A program made the translations under genes and the position numbers. 64,000 nucleotides of DNA from Chaenocephalus aceratus (taxonomy: Eukaryota > Chordata > Actinopteri > Perciformes > Channichthyidae), in NCBI GenBank assembly GCA_023974075.1, contig CM043798.1, positions 7,530,173-7,594,172 of the forward strand, written 5' to 3'. This document shows positions 1 through 12,517 of this stretch, in pieces. The notes beneath the pieces were generated by a model. It had not been told where the DNA came from and did not search any database. It worked only from the letters and a program-made list of their open reading frames with translations. Every line of letters begins with the position of its first letter. Position 1 is the stretch's first letter.

Positions 1-340
1 TTATCCGGAATCCTAGCCTAATCTGTTATCTGTAAACGTTCCCTAAATATCCTGATTTAGGGATAATCTTCACGGAATCCACTAACATCCTTTAATACAC
101 ATGTTAATTTGACTCAGATGTGCTGATAATATCCGCAATATACATCTTTAAACGTCTTCTTACCTTTCAAAGTCCAACACGAACGGTATGCTGCAACTCT
201 ACTGTGCTGCTAGCCGCAGATAGCCCCCGCAAAGTCAGCGGCAAACTAACTTCCGGGGAACTATTGAGAGCTCCACGATCCGCCATTGCTGTAAAAAAAC
301 TGGTCCATTGGAGTGAACGGAGATGTCGTAACTCTTCTAT
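1..340. other. No gene recognised at the left edge
   Basis: This AT-rich stretch has only short open frames and no splice-bounded exon or protein family that I recognise. It borders the Tc1 remnant starting near 341, so it may be old repeat or plain intergenic DNA. Confidence 0.4.
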
Positions 341-782
341 CTATATGGCGCTGGTGTTGGCCAGGTGATGAGCGGTGCCTGAGTTCCTCCAGACATGATG
401 CTTGGCATTCAGGCCAAATTTGGTTTCATCAGACCAGACAATTTGGTTTCTCATGGTCTGAGAGTCCTCTCGGTGCTCCATGGGGGCTTCCATGTGCCTT
501 TTGCTGAGGAGTGGCTTCCTTCTGGCCACTCTACCATAAGGCCTGATTGGTGGAGTGCTGCACAGATGGTTGTCCTTCTAGAAGGTTCTCCCATCTCCAC
601 AGAGGAACACTGGAGCTCAGTCAGACTGACCATCGGGTTCTTGGTCACCTCTCTGACTAAGGCCCTTCTCCCCCATTGCTCAGTTTGGTTTCGGCGGCCA
701 GCTCTAGGAAGAGCCCTGGTGGTTTCAAACATCTTCCATTTGCAAATGATGGAAACCACTGTGCTCGTTGGGACATTCAATT
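341..782 (-). pseudogene. Tc1/mariner transposase fragment, left part of a split Tc1 element
   Basis: Read on the minus strand, this encodes a broken Tc1-family transposase. It begins with an HTH-like segment ending in IICKWK, followed by the typical linker TKNPMVSLTELQ and by EMGEPSRRTTI. After a frame break it continues with RRKPLLSKRHM and IVWSDETKF, the latter holding the first acidic residue of the DDE catalytic triad. The rest of the catalytic domain is absent, so no active enzyme is possible. The sequence stops abruptly near 782 and the other side of the same element resumes at 4862, so a LINE has inserted into it. Function in an intact element would be cut-and-paste transposition at TA sites. 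Confidence 0.8.
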
Positions 783-1064
783 TTGTGGTTTTCTACACGG
801 ATCACTATTGCGGTGAGCATGTTGTAACTTCCGGTTGTTGTCATCTCCGGGTATCCTGTGTGCCTGTTCTGTTGCTGATAGCTTATTATCTTAACTTAGT
901 CGATCGTTTAAAACTCTTGATCACGGCAACTGCCTGACATTGTAATCACATGTTACTACAGCTTAAGCACTCACAACTCTCCTTCTCTTAGCGACTGTAA
1001 CTCCACAGTTGCCTACACTCTTTTCGGGTTTGCTAACGGTAGCTACTTTAGCTTGATAGCTAGC

Positions 1065-1850
1065 CATGGCTCTTTCCCCACCCTCGGGTGCTATTTCCTG
1101 ATCTAACTGTCTCATGTTTGGTTACTTCCCTACCTCCTTTACTGGTACCGATACATGTGTTAAATGTAGTATAGTTGTTAGGTTGGAGGCGGGAATCATA
1201 GCCATAGAAGCCAGGCTCCGCATCTTAGAAAGTAACTCAGCAACAGTAAAGCCCATGTTAGCCGGTGCGGACTGGCAAAAGGTAGCTCCTCTTAGCCGTC
1301 CCCGGCAACTCCCGAGCAGCAGGGAGACTGGGTGACTGTTCAGAAGGGGCATAACGCGAAACCCGCAGGTCCCCACCAACCCGTTCACGTATCTAACAGA
1401 TATTCCCCACTCAGCGAAACACCCGCTGAGAAGCCAACTCTGGTTATTGGTAGCTCTATTATGAGACACGTGAATTTAGAGACCGAAGCCTCCACAGTCA
1501 CATGCATTCCGGGGGCCAGAGCGGGCGACGTTGAGGCGCATCTTAAACTGCTGGCTAAAAATAAACGTAAATACAGTAGGATTGTTATTCACGTCGGTGG
1601 TAATGATGTTTGTTTACGCCAATCAGAATGCACCAAACTTAATGTGGAGTCGTTGTGTAGTTATGCTAAAACAATGTCGGACACCGTAATCTTCTCTGGT
1701 CCCCTCCCCAATCTGATCAATGATGACATGTATAGCCGCATGTCATCATTTCAGCGCTGGTTGTCTTGGTGGTGCCCAGCAAACAATGTGGGCTTCGTAA
1801 ATAATTGGACAGCCTTCTGGGGAAAACCTGGTCTGATTAAGAGAGACGAC
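1065..1850 (+). pseudogene. L2 ORF1 remnant with SGNH/GDSL esterase-like domain
   Basis: The probable start is the ATG at 1065 (MALSPPSGAIS), which meets an in-frame TGA before continuing as FGYFPTSFTGTDTCVKC. A short coiled-coil-like stretch follows (IEARLRILESN). A frame change occurs just before 1332. The next part contains LVIGSSIMRHV, which looks like the SGNH block I serine motif, and HVGGNDV, which looks like the GxND block III. An esterase of this type is known in ORF1 of L2/CR1-clade LINEs, where it is thought to act in RNP or membrane association. The domain is cut off after GLIKRD at the deletion junction, so the catalytic Asp-His block is missing. Confidence 0.75.
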
Positions 1851-4237
1851 CTCACTGTTGCATTTAACTCTATATTAGATTCTGTTGGTTTCTGTCAGAG
1901 TGTAAATAAACCAACCCACTGCTATAATCACACTCTCGACCTTGTTCTGACTTATGGTATTGAAATTGAGCAACTATTAGTCGAACCGCATAATCCTGCT
2001 CTATCCGACCATTTCTTAGTAACTTTTGAAGTACTATTACGAGACTACAAAGCATTAGTCAAAAGCTCCTGCAGCAGAAACCTGTTAGAGCTATAGCCAA
2101 ATTTAAGGAAGAGATTCCACCAATACTTAACTCGATAGCATGTCTGCATGTAAGGGAGGAAACTTATACAAAATGTACACCACCCCAAATTGATCATGTT
2201 GTTGATAGTGCTACAGATGTGCTGCGAATAAAATTAGACTCTGTTGCTCCTTTGAAAAAGAAGAATATAAAACAACATAGATTAGCTCCATGGCATAATG
2301 CCGAAACCCGCAAAATAAAGCAAAAGTCGAGACAACTTGAAAGGATATGGCGTTCCACTATACTTGAAGAATCTCATTTAATTTGGCATATTACTCTCAA
2401 TGAATATAAGAAAGCACTGCGTAAAGCAAGAGCAGCCTACTACTCTTCATTAATAGATGAGAATAAGAATAATGCAAGATTTCTTTTCAGCACTGTAGCC
2501 AGGCTGACAGAGAGCCATAGCTCGATTGAGCCTTCTATTCCCATAGCACTCAGTAGTAATGATTTTATGTGCTTTTTTTAACGATACAATTGTTACTCTT
2601 AGAAACAAAATTAATGACCTCTTGACTTTGACCAGTAGTGTTAGCAACAGCTCCCGGAAACGTAAGTTCTAATATTACACTAGATAGTAAACTAGAATGC
2701 TTTTCAGCCATTAACCTTGAACAATTAAATTCAATGATTCTCTCTTCTAAACCATCAACGTGCATGTTAGACCCAATTCCAACTAAGATGTTGAAGGAAG
2801 TTTTTCCATTAATTAGCACTTCTTTATTCAATATTATGAATATGTCTTTATTATCAGGCTATGTTCCACAATCATTCAAAGTAGCAGTGATAAAACCGCT
2901 TCTTAAAAAGCACAACCTCGATCCAGAGGTTTTAGCCAACTATAGACCTATTTCTAATCTTCCGTTCTTCTCAAAAATTCTTGAGAAAGCAGTCGCAAAA
3001 CAGTTGTGTGATTACTTAAAAAACAATGATTTATTTGAAGATTTTCAGTCTGGCTTTAGAACACATCATAGCACAGAGACAGCTCTGGTTAAAGTCACAA
3101 ATGACATTCTAATAGCCTCAGACAAGGGACTTGTCTCCATTCTTGTTTTGCTCGATCTCAGTGCTGCATTTGATACTATCGACCATGATATCCTATTGCA
3201 AAGACTAGAGCACTTAGTTGGCATGAAGGGAACTCTTAGGCTGTTAGGTCCTATCTATCTGAATGCTCTCAGTTTGTACGTGTCAACGATGAATCTTCCA
3301 CGCAAACCAAAGTTAGCCATGGAGTGCCACAGGGCTCAGTGCTCGGACCTATTTTGTTCACATTATATATGCTTCCGTTAGGCAATATTATAAGGAATCA
3401 TTCTGTAAACTTTCATTGTTATGCGGATGATACTCAACTATATTTATCAATCAAGCCTGATGAAATGAATCATCTAAATAAAATTCAAGACTGCCTCAAG
3501 GACTTAAAAACGTGGATGACCTTACATTTTAAGTTATTGTACTTGGCCCGAAGAATCTACGAAACAAATTATCTAAAGATATACTAACTATGGATGGCAT
3601 TAATTTGGCCTCCAGTGAGACTGTAAGGAACCTTGGTGTTATATTTGATCAGGATTTATCCTTTAACGGCCACATAAAATCAATTTCAAGGACCGCCTAC
3701 TTCCATCTACGTAACATTGCAAAAATCAGGCATATCTTGCCTCAAAACGATGCAGAGAAACTAGTCCATGCATTTGTTACTTCAAGGCTGGATTATTGTA
3801 ACTCCTTATTATCAGGGTGTACCAAGAAGTCAGTCAAGTCGCTTTAGCTGATTCAAAATGCTGCAGCTCGTGTACTAACCAGAGTTAGGAAAAGGGACCA
3901 CATTACTCCTGTTCTGGCTGCCTTACACTGGCTCCCTATAGAACACAGGATAGCATTTAAAATTCTTCTTCTCGCCTACAAAGCCCTTAATTGGCAGGCG
4001 CCATCTTACCTTAAAGAACTCATTATACCCTACTGTCCTACGAGGGCATTGCGTTCCAAGAATGCACGGTTGTTGGTTGTTCTTAGAGTCTCTAAAAGTA
4101 CAATGGGAGCCAGAGCCTTTTCTTATCAAGCTCCACATTTGTGGAATCAGCTTCCAGTTTGTGTTCGGGCGGCAGACACCCTATCTGTTTTTAAGAGTGC
4201 GCTTAAGACCTTCCTTTTTGATAAAGCTTATAGTTAG
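1851..4237 (+). pseudogene. L2 ORF2 remnant (endonuclease C-terminus plus reverse transcriptase)
   Basis: This is colinear with the intact ORF2 at 24000-26981. The first part matches the end of the endonuclease ([19 protein letters not shown], then [10 protein letters not shown]). Reverse-transcriptase blocks follow, including [38 protein letters not shown] and [10 protein letters not shown] near 3420. At least four frame changes (around 2100-2220, 2580-2640, 3230-3330 and 3530-3590) and an in-frame stop near 3845 break it. The N-terminal endonuclease half is absent. It cannot encode a working polyprotein. Confidence 0.85.
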
Positions 4238-4822
4238 GGCTGATTAGATTCAGCCCCTAGTTTTGCTGATATAGGCTTAGTTTGTTGGGGGACATCTTAC
4301 TTCTTCCTTCTCTCTGTCTATACCTGTGTACTCTCATGATCCGATTAACCCAGCTTCCCAACATTTCTTTCTTTTTGGTGTCTATATACGCCGGGATCCG
4401 GAGTCATGGATGATCCTGCGGTCCTGTGTCCTGCATTGCGAGCCCTGGATCTTGAGTCGTGGCTGTGGTCCTGGATCATCGGTCCTGGATGGATATCCTC
4501 GTGGATTCATCTTCCTATTATACACACATGCATTTCCAAACATTTGGACTACCTATGTTGCAAATGTATTATCTTTTCAATTTACACACGGCATCTATTG
4601 TACGTCTGTCCGTCCTGGGAGAGGGATCCCTCCTCTGTTGCTCTCCCTGAGGTTTCTCCCATTTTTCCCTTTAAACTGTGGCTTTTCGCCGGAGGTTTTT
4701 CCTTGTACGATGTGAGGGTCTAAGGACAGAGGGTGTCGTATTGTCATACTGATATTCTGTACAAACTGTGAAGACCACTGAGACAAATGTAACATTTGTG
4801 ATATTGGGCTATCTAAATAAAC

Positions 4823-4860
<38 letters not shown>

Positions 4861-4861
4861 G

Positions 4862-5352
4862 AATGCTCCAGACATTTTTCTGTACCCTTCCCCAGATCTG
4901 TGCCTTGATACAATCCTGTCTCTGAGGTCTACAGACAATTCCCTGGACCTCATGACTTGGTGTGTGCTCTGATATGCACTGTCAACTGTGGGACCTCATA
5001 TAGACAGGTGTGTTCCTTTCCAAGTCATGTCCAATCTATACATTACATTTACCACAGGTGGACTCCAGTCAAGTTATAGAAACATCTCAAGGATGATCAG
5101 TGGAAACGGGATGCACCTGAGCTCAATTTTCAGTGTCATAGCAAAGGGAGTGAATACTTATGTACATGTGATATTTTATTTGATTATTTTTAACACATTT
5201 GCGAAAAATTCTTTAAAAAACGTTTTCTATTTGTCATTATGGGGTATTATGTGCGTGGAATGTTGAGAAAAAATGTGTTTTAATCCATTTTGAAATAAGG
5301 CTTTAATATAACAAAATGTGAAAAAAGTGAAGGGTTGGTGTCTCCAGGTGCA
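4862..5352 (-). mobile_element. Right part of the split Tc1 element
   Basis: This non-coding stretch carries the characteristic terminal region of teleost Tc1 elements: CCTTCCCCAGATCTGTGCC, the GGTGGACTCCA block, GGATGATCAGTGGAAAC and GTCATTATGGGGTATTATG, ending near GTGAAAAAAGTGAAGGG. It is the continuation of the fragment that stops near 782. The outer terminal repeat has diverged, so the exact end near 5352 is approximate. Confidence 0.7.
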
Positions 5353-6277
5353 CATTTTACTGTTGCAACAGACACACAAGGTGAACAAAAACAACACCAA
5401 CTTCACTGCCACGGCTGTTCATTTTTTATATTAATAACCTACCTTCTATTTTTTTTACCTGTGCTGGACTATGGTGATCTGGTCTATATGAATGCACCTG
5501 CCTATTGCCTGAACAAGTTAGATGCCGCCTATCACAGCGCACTGAGATTTGTCACAAATTGTAAAGCACTTACACATCACTGTACCCTGTATGCCAAGGC
5601 AGGTTTGCCATCACTTACTGTACGGAGGCTCAGTCACTGGTACACGTTTATTTATATAGCTTATTATATCTGCTCTCTAATAACACAGAGAGTTGCAAGC
5701 AGCTATTGTCTGAGATCGCATGATGTAGTATTGTTACATGTTCCAAGAGCAAGGACTGTCTTAGGTAAGACAGCTTTTATGTGTGCAGCTCCACTTGCTT
5801 GGAACAATCTTCAGCAATAATTGAAACTGAGCAATCTCATTCCTCTGTCAGGAGGGTAGTGATGACAGCTTGTAGGATTAGTGGTCGTGCTAATGTTGTC
5901 TTGTGTTCACCTCTGCACGTGTGTTCTGTGCTCACCTCTGCATGTGTGTTCTGTGTTCACCTCTGCATGTGTGTTCAGTGCGGTGTGTCTGGCAAATAAA
6001 GTCAAGACCCCCTCAAAAGTTACGGTTTATTTCATTTTAAGGATGAGCACCAAGCAACATCTCCTGTGCTCCTTTGAGAACCAGGGCAAAAAAGTTATGG
6101 ACACCCCTGTCTATAACTATGTAAATGTAACCTGTAAATATAATGTATGATGTCCTTTATTGTTTTATGTTTTATGTGGAACCTATATGCTGCAGGTGTC
6201 CCTTGAAAAAGAGATCTATGATCTCAATGGGACCAATCTCGTTAATTAAAGGTTTGAAATGAAATGAAATGAAATTA
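5353..6277 (+). mobile_element. 3' end of a second, unrelated LINE
   Basis: From about 5440 to 5819 an open frame encodes a post-reverse-transcriptase segment of a non-LTR element (LDYGDLVYMNAPAYCLNKLD, later LPSLTVRRLSHWY and APLAWNNLQQ). It ends with TAA at 5818. The 3' UTR ends in AAAGAGATCTATGATCTCAA and a short GAAAT-type tail (about 6257-6277). Both the sequence and the tail differ from the two L2 copies, so this is a different family. Only the 3' portion is present, typical of 5' truncation during reverse transcription. I cannot name the clade with confidence. Confidence 0.7.
5903..5977. repeat. 25-bp tandem repeat, three copies
   Basis: Three consecutive units run 5903-5927, 5928-5952 and 5953-5977, each close to GTGTTCACCTCTGCATGTGT plus GTTCT. 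They differ at one to three positions. The array lies inside the 3' UTR of the LINE fragment. Confidence 0.85.
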
Positions 6278-6483
6278 GGTTAAATTGTTAACATAGGTTC
6301 AGGAGCATGGCCACGCCTAAAACTCCACCTCGAACCACGGCCACCCCTATTTATATCCGGCAAAACTTCCGGCCACTGCTCGTCTCCATCCTTTCAACCC
6401 ACCCTCCCTCTCCCTTCTACCCATACAGTTCCTCTTCCGACTCACACCGAACGATACATCCATCCATCTCTTCTTCCCTCCCT

Positions 6484-6762
6484 CAACATCCCTACAGTCC
6501 CCCATCCCTCCATCCCTCATCCCTTCATCCCTACATCCCTCCATCCCTCATCCCTACATCCCTCATCCCTACATCCCTTTATCCCTCATCCCTCCATCCT
6601 TCATCCCTCCATCCCTACATCCCTACATCCCTTCATCCCAACATCCCTTCATCCCTCATCCCTCATCCCTTCATCCCAACATCCCTCATCCCAACATCCC
6701 TACATCCCCTCATCCCTATATCCCTCCATCCCTCATCCCTACATCCCTCATCCCAACATCCT
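6484..6762. repeat. CATCCCT-type minisatellite
   Basis: An imperfect short tandem array built from CATCCCT, CATCCCTC and CATCCCAA variants. It is cytosine-rich on the plus strand and lacks stop codons only because of its composition, so the open frame across it is not a gene. Confidence 0.9.
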
Positions 6763-7820
6763 CTGCCCGTCAAGATTTATATTTAAACTGTGCATATTTA
6801 TATACTGCATATACTAACATTTTAATTCCAGGTATTGTCTGGGGGCCCGTAATCAGCCCACGCAGATCATGCCGGAGACGGAACCCGCACTCTGAGTCTC
6901 CCACTGCACGGACCACAGCTCGTCCTCCCAGATCATCCCTTCACCCCCCTCATATCATTCACATGTTAATTCAATAAACTTACAAACATCACATTGTTGT
7001 GGCGTGGTTCCTGCTAGTGAATTGAAAATTAAGATAACCTCACATTGTCATTGTCCTGCTCAACAACCATCACTGGTGAGTTACATAAGCATTCCCATAG
7101 CTAATAGAGTCATGATGTTTACTTCTAGCAACGTCTTCCTGTTTAATATACTCTTTAACTGTGATATACTACTTGATATTGCAAAAGCAGTTAAATATCA
7201 ACCACAGGCAAGGTAAATACATGTGTTTATATTATCTGAACACAATAAGTGTTGATGCTAAAATGTATTACTTATTATCTCACTTGAAAAACGAGTTATT
7301 TGAGTTGTATGTGAGTATTGGATTGAAGGTAGGCTGCATAATGTCAGAGCAGACATCAACAAAGCAGACGCGTGTTCAGCTGCACCGTGAGGATGTTTGG
7401 GTGTGAGTACAGCAGGTCATTGAAAGCTTTCAGTCTATCTGTGCAGATACTGCCCCCCACCCCCCCCCCCCCCCCCTCCTCCTGTACAGGTGACACTGCA
7501 CTATTGTGCAGCGTGAGTTGAAACAGATACTGGGGTGCTGCATCTTTGATGCTGCTCGGGCTCTGCCAGCTCATTATGGAGTTGTGATTCAGAAACTCCG
7601 CCGCATCGCATTTCACTTTCCAAGGCCTGCTATGGTTACCACGACCTCAGACAGAGGGCCACCTTACACCAGTGGGTGCTGGGGGGGGGGCTCACCAAAA
7701 ATAACTTCCTCAATGGTCATATTTGGATAACAATAGTGCACAAGAGTGATGTTCGACCAAGCAGGGAGATAATAATAGTTATACATATTCCTGTTAAATC
7801 AATTATTATATGCTCAAAAG

Positions 7821-7851
<31 letters not shown>

Positions 7852-10800
7852 ATATATATATGATTGTTGTCGCATGTGGCTTGAGCACCGGGTTTTTGTT
7901 GTGGTTCTTTTGGTCGTACACTGCAGGAAATCATCTCTGTGAACATCCTGTACTATTTGCTATTTGTCACATGTGAAAGGTCCAGAAGCAGATTTGTTAT
8001 GTATATTAAGAGGTGCATTTTGTTCATGGATAACCTGTAGTAAGAAGCTGAGGCAATACATAACTGCTAGATAATCAAGGAGCCAGTGCTGGAAGAGCTG
8101 GATGAATTATTGATTGATGCATCCACCTAAATATAGCAGGATATCTCTTCCTTTCATGTTACCTACAGGCAGCACAACATCTTTCTGAAGAGGAACACAT
8201 TGGAGTTATCAGCCGGAAGGGAGGACTTCTTAAGTCTTTCCCATAAGAGATGAAATGAACAGATCAGAGCTATTAAGTTTCAAGTACATAAGTTTAGATT
8301 TTTCTCAAGGAACAATTTTCACTGGACATTTAAAACTATTATGGCTAGAGGTTCCAAATATGTTAAAAACCCATTCAAAGTCAACCATGTTCATGTATAA
8401 AGTTGAGGATGGATAAAGGACATGAAGAACAGCCTTTCTGATGCGTGGTAGAAGGGGGTTGAGGGTTGTTGACATGTCTCCTTGTCCTCTCAGCACACTG
8501 GAACAGTGGACAGCTTCTCTCCTCTTTCTGCATCTGACACTTCCACATCTCTCACCCACCACTGATAAGTGATTGCCTGGGGTCATCTTACACTGATAGG
8601 ACTGCCACAAAAAGGGAGTTAGCACCTTTTACAGTTTAATATTTCCTGTACCCTGAAAGTCGGTTAGTGTCAGGATGCTGCTTTTCACAAGCCAAAGACT
8701 CAGGTGTTAGGGTGAAACACTGATTATTTGATCAAGCATAAATAAATAGGAAATACATTTGCTTCTGATGTTTAACGTACAAGAATATTTGTGACACACA
8801 GTGACTTAAAATCATTCGCTTTAAAGTAGTGATGTGAATTACGGCTCATTGAAAGTTATGGGCTCTGTTCTTTTCAGAGAGCAGTTCATTGTACTGTTTT
8901 TTGTTTATTTAAAGGGGCAGGTTTTTTGTGCTACTTTTCGTAGGGGCCAAACCATGGATTAACAACTTCTGTGTCAGTCACATGATGCCATAGGGCAGAA
9001 AACTAAATGTTCCCTATTGACTGTCTGACATTGGAAAAGACACGTCTGTAAATCAGTATATGTTTTTTGTTTTAGGTAATACAACCTTCCAGAGTGACAC
9101 TTAAATTGCCATTATTTATATAATGATATCCTAATAGTTGTAAAATGTGCTGGTAGCCAAATTCAGAATTTTCACTCCTCTATTTTATCTAAGTAGGCCA
9201 AGAACTGAAGTGCAAAGCGGATGGGAGGCGGGGCTTAAGAAGGCCTATTGGCCCACTGGGTGCAGAAGATGACCTGAAGGTTCAGAGCATTGATGTATAA
9301 GGAGAACTGGACACAGCGTTGGGGCGGGGCCCCGTTCATTCCTACGTATGAAAGTTGCTTAGTGGTGCATGAAGCCAAAATGGCCTGCCTCTATAATTCG
9401 TATCTGGGCCCAAAGAGCACGCACATCGGTGTTTTACTCACTTCCTGGGGACTTGGGCCAGAGAATACTGGGGTAATATTAAACCTGAAAGTTGAGTCAT
9501 TTTGACCTAGTGCACATCTTTCATTGACTAACTTGGTTATATCTTGAACTGACAGACCTAATGTTAATGATGTGCATTGTAAACATGACACAAGGTGATG
9601 CAATATCTGTCTGCTTTGTCATTGAACGTAGCTGAATCTGATTATCTACAAAACGTAAACAACAATAATTTCCCAAATAGATAGTAAAATAAGAATTCTT
9701 AAAAGAACTTCGGATCAATATAAAGTATTTTAAACACAAAAACAAGTGGCTACTTCTAAATGTTCACGTACAACCCTTGCGATTTAATCCACCTTCTTTC
9801 AGCTTTGGTTACATTTGAAATAAGATGTAACCTAAGCATTATTTGTGTGTGAAAAAGGTTTAGGAAATAGATCTAAATTGACAGCTCGATCAGAAACACA
9901 GACCTGAAATGTGTCACACACTCACACAACCGTTCCATCAGCAATCCATCAGCAACCCATCAGCAACCCATCACCCACAGCAAGAACTTGGCTTGAACAT
10001 TAACACTGACAAAGATCACCTTTCCAGGATGTAAGCTCTATGCACAGGTGAACCAATGACATACCATGTATCCATTTCACAGGCGGCCAATCAAAGTGTG
10101 CGTTTTCTACTCAATCTTAAAAACTCAATCACCAAGTAAGGCCCCATGCAATAATTCAGAGAGTGTAGCATTACTGAAGCTCTCTACAAACACAAAGGTT
10201 AATGTACACAGGACCTGAGTGACTCAATTGCCGTCCACAGCGTTGTCTTAACCTTCTCTCCTTTTACCTTGTATATCCTAAAGAGTCGAGGTGTAAGGTG
10301 TGTGAATTGGGATCATTTAGGCTATTTCACAGAAAACCCTGCCTGCTACTTGATGAGAACAGCCGTCAAACCAAGGCAATGAGATGATAAATGCTTAACC
10401 ACATAACTGTATGTGGTTTATTTTTTGATTAATTGTCAAAAATATTGATTATTGAAGCTTTAAATAATTCTGCTGGTGCGACAGATAAGGCTAACCAGGC
10501 CTTAGCCTCTCCTCTGTTTCCTTTAAAGGTTCCATGTGTAGTTGAGACACCTGCTTCAAAGACAAAAGGGCTCTTCTGCTGGCATCCATCCACTGCTGGC
10601 ATTCAAACACATTCATTAAGACGCAGCAATGTCTGTTCCAGTCAGACACAAATCAAGACAGTTAAACAGACGCTTTTTTTGCAGTTAAAGATAAGGAAGG
10701 AAAGCGATCCTTCTCTTGAATAAGTAAAGCCGGCTTTGGCTTGCGGCTATGGGCCGATCAATGAACCTGATGAATCAGACTGTAAAATAATCCAGCGGGC

Positions 10801-11689
10801 CACACAGACACAGACTGGGCCAAACCACTAATGTGGCATTAAAGGTATCTTCATTGTAAACATTGTGTTAACATTACCTTATGTCACATATATTAACTTC
10901 AAATCCCCACACTGTGCCACATCTTTTCTTACATTGTTTTCGCCTTTTTAGTTATGTCTCTTTCAACAAGAAGCCGTAGAGGACAAGTATTAGCCTTTTC
11001 AAATGAATACAACATTGGAGAGTTGTCCACACATTCCCTACATCTTGGACACCTTCTGCAGTGTGCTGTGAACCAGCGTGTGTTAAAGAGTCATCAAGTT
11101 AACTGCCAAGTGTTTATCCAAAGAGCACCGTCTCTGCAAATGTTTATACAAGTTTAAAACATGTCAAACACACACAAGTTATGTTAGTCACTGGGTACAG
11201 GAGTGAGTGGAACAATTCACTTTCATTGTAGCGAGTGTGCACATCAGATTACACACTAAACATCAGATCCACCCAGTTACTGTTGCTTTCCTAAAATCAT
11301 CCCTCGCTCAGCCTAGGTTGGTTTCTCTGTTGGACTTCCCAGGGTGTAATTTACATTACGGCATTAGTTCATCTCAGACATGGTTTAATAACACTGATAT
11401 ATTAATTATAGCTTCATCCACACATGACGGCATATTGATAGAGCTGCATGCTTGTTGGATACTTGGCCCCAGAAACAGAGAGGATCAAGGAGGGAAATTG
11501 TTAAAATTGGAGACTAACAAATCGAATTATTCACCAAAAGAACATGTGTTTGCCAGTGTTGACATTTTAGTCCAACTTTATTGAATGTATATATAAATTA
11601 GATCAATGTGCTTCACTTGGCCTTAATCTTTCTTAATAGAATGTTGAAGTGTCTGTTTTATGTTAATAACCTTGTTATATTGTCTCCTA
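6763..11689. other. Gene-free stretch with simple repeats
   Basis: I see no exon-like coding sequence here. Notable items are an AATAAA at about 6973-6978 after a C-rich segment, a C17 run at 7460-7476, a TA microsatellite at 7821-7861 and a G run near 7680. The segment around 9200-9500 has a higher GC content and reads like an old interspersed repeat, but I cannot assign it to a family. Confidence 0.45.
7821..7861. repeat. TA dinucleotide microsatellite
   Basis: An uninterrupted AT/TA run apart from one phase slip in the middle. Confidence 0.95.
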
Positions 11690-11850
11690 AGGAACTACTA
11701 CAACAACAGCTGGACATAGTAGAAAAGTACTGTGACAACTGGGCCCTGGCAGGAACTAGTTTTTCATAAGTAACCATCAAATTGACCAAAGCGTGAGTTA
11801 TACAATAACGATAACAGCATCAGGAGGTATGAGACTATTTAATCATTTCC
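11690..11850 (+). pseudogene. Possible degraded LINE reverse-transcriptase scrap
   Basis: A short plus-strand frame resembling LLQQQLDIVEKYCDNWALAG, followed after a break by TITITASGGM, is reminiscent of the post-YADD region of jockey/RTE-like reverse transcriptases (leucine-rich helix, CxxW, then a strand ending in ASGG). The match is short and frame-broken, so this is only a suggestion. Confidence 0.3.
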
Positions 11851-12517
11851 ATCTCGACATCCGGCCCATGGTGCTGTCTGGGTCTATCATTCATTATAGC
11901 TCATTTGCTGGCACGAATATCCAACAGAATGTTTACATGCAGAAAGCTGCAGATACATTTGATGCGTTTCCAGAAAAAACAGATGCATGTATAGCAAAAT
12001 TAGGCAGATCCCTATTTATAATAAATGTCCAAAAGCATGCCCTCCAAAGTTAAGAGATGGTCCCAGTATACAGAGCCCCTATGTCAGCTGGTGCTGAGGC
12101 TAACTGCCCCCTCAGAAACAGTGAGTGCTCTCAGAGCAAGACTGCCATCAAAACACCAATCAGAGTACAACTCATTATAACAAAATGAAAGGAAAGCTAT
12201 TTAGAACATTGGAGAGAATAACTAAAAGCTAGAGTTGATTATAATGATATCCAGGTTAGGAATTGTCAGAATGTCTCCCTTCTGTCAGAGATAGAAAGAA
12301 TAAAAAACAGAGAATATTTATTTTGAAAAATGAAACTCTATAATCCCAGGAACTTAATGAATTGTCCAATTTAAAATAGTCATAGGGGAAGGAATGACGA
12401 TACCTTTCGGTTTCCCCTCAGGTGAGCACTAGCTCTGTCAGTACTGTTTCCTCTGTTAGCACCATTAGCTGCTAGCCAAAAGCCTAGCTGTCGCCATTTG
12501 TTGAGAGCTTTGTAGAA
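11851..12517. other. Nothing recognised
   Basis: AT-rich sequence without a supported exon, RNA gene or repeat structure. Confidence 0.4.

Larger units (their letters stand above)
783..4861 (+). mobile_element. L2-type non-LTR retrotransposon, copy 1 (internally deleted)
   Basis: This is a roughly 4.1-kb LINE with a 5' UTR, ORF1 and ORF2 remnants, a 3' UTR and a (TTGA)n-type tail at 4827-4860. Both ends are defined by the Tc1 sequence it interrupts: the left flank stops in CATTCAAT near 782 and the right flank resumes with AATGCTCC at 4862, sharing AAT. Its 3' UTR (4238-4826) is nearly identical to that of the copy at 23994-27583. An internal deletion near 1850 joins the middle of ORF1 to the C-terminal part of the endonuclease. 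Numerous frameshifts make it inactive. Confidence 0.85.

Noticed and set aside
395..937. 180-codon plus-strand frame
   Set aside because: It is the antisense of the Tc1 transposase fragment plus L2 5' UTR.
6307..6786. 159-codon frame rich in His-Pro-Ser
   Set aside because: It is translation of the CATCCCT minisatellite; the repeat lacks stops by composition.
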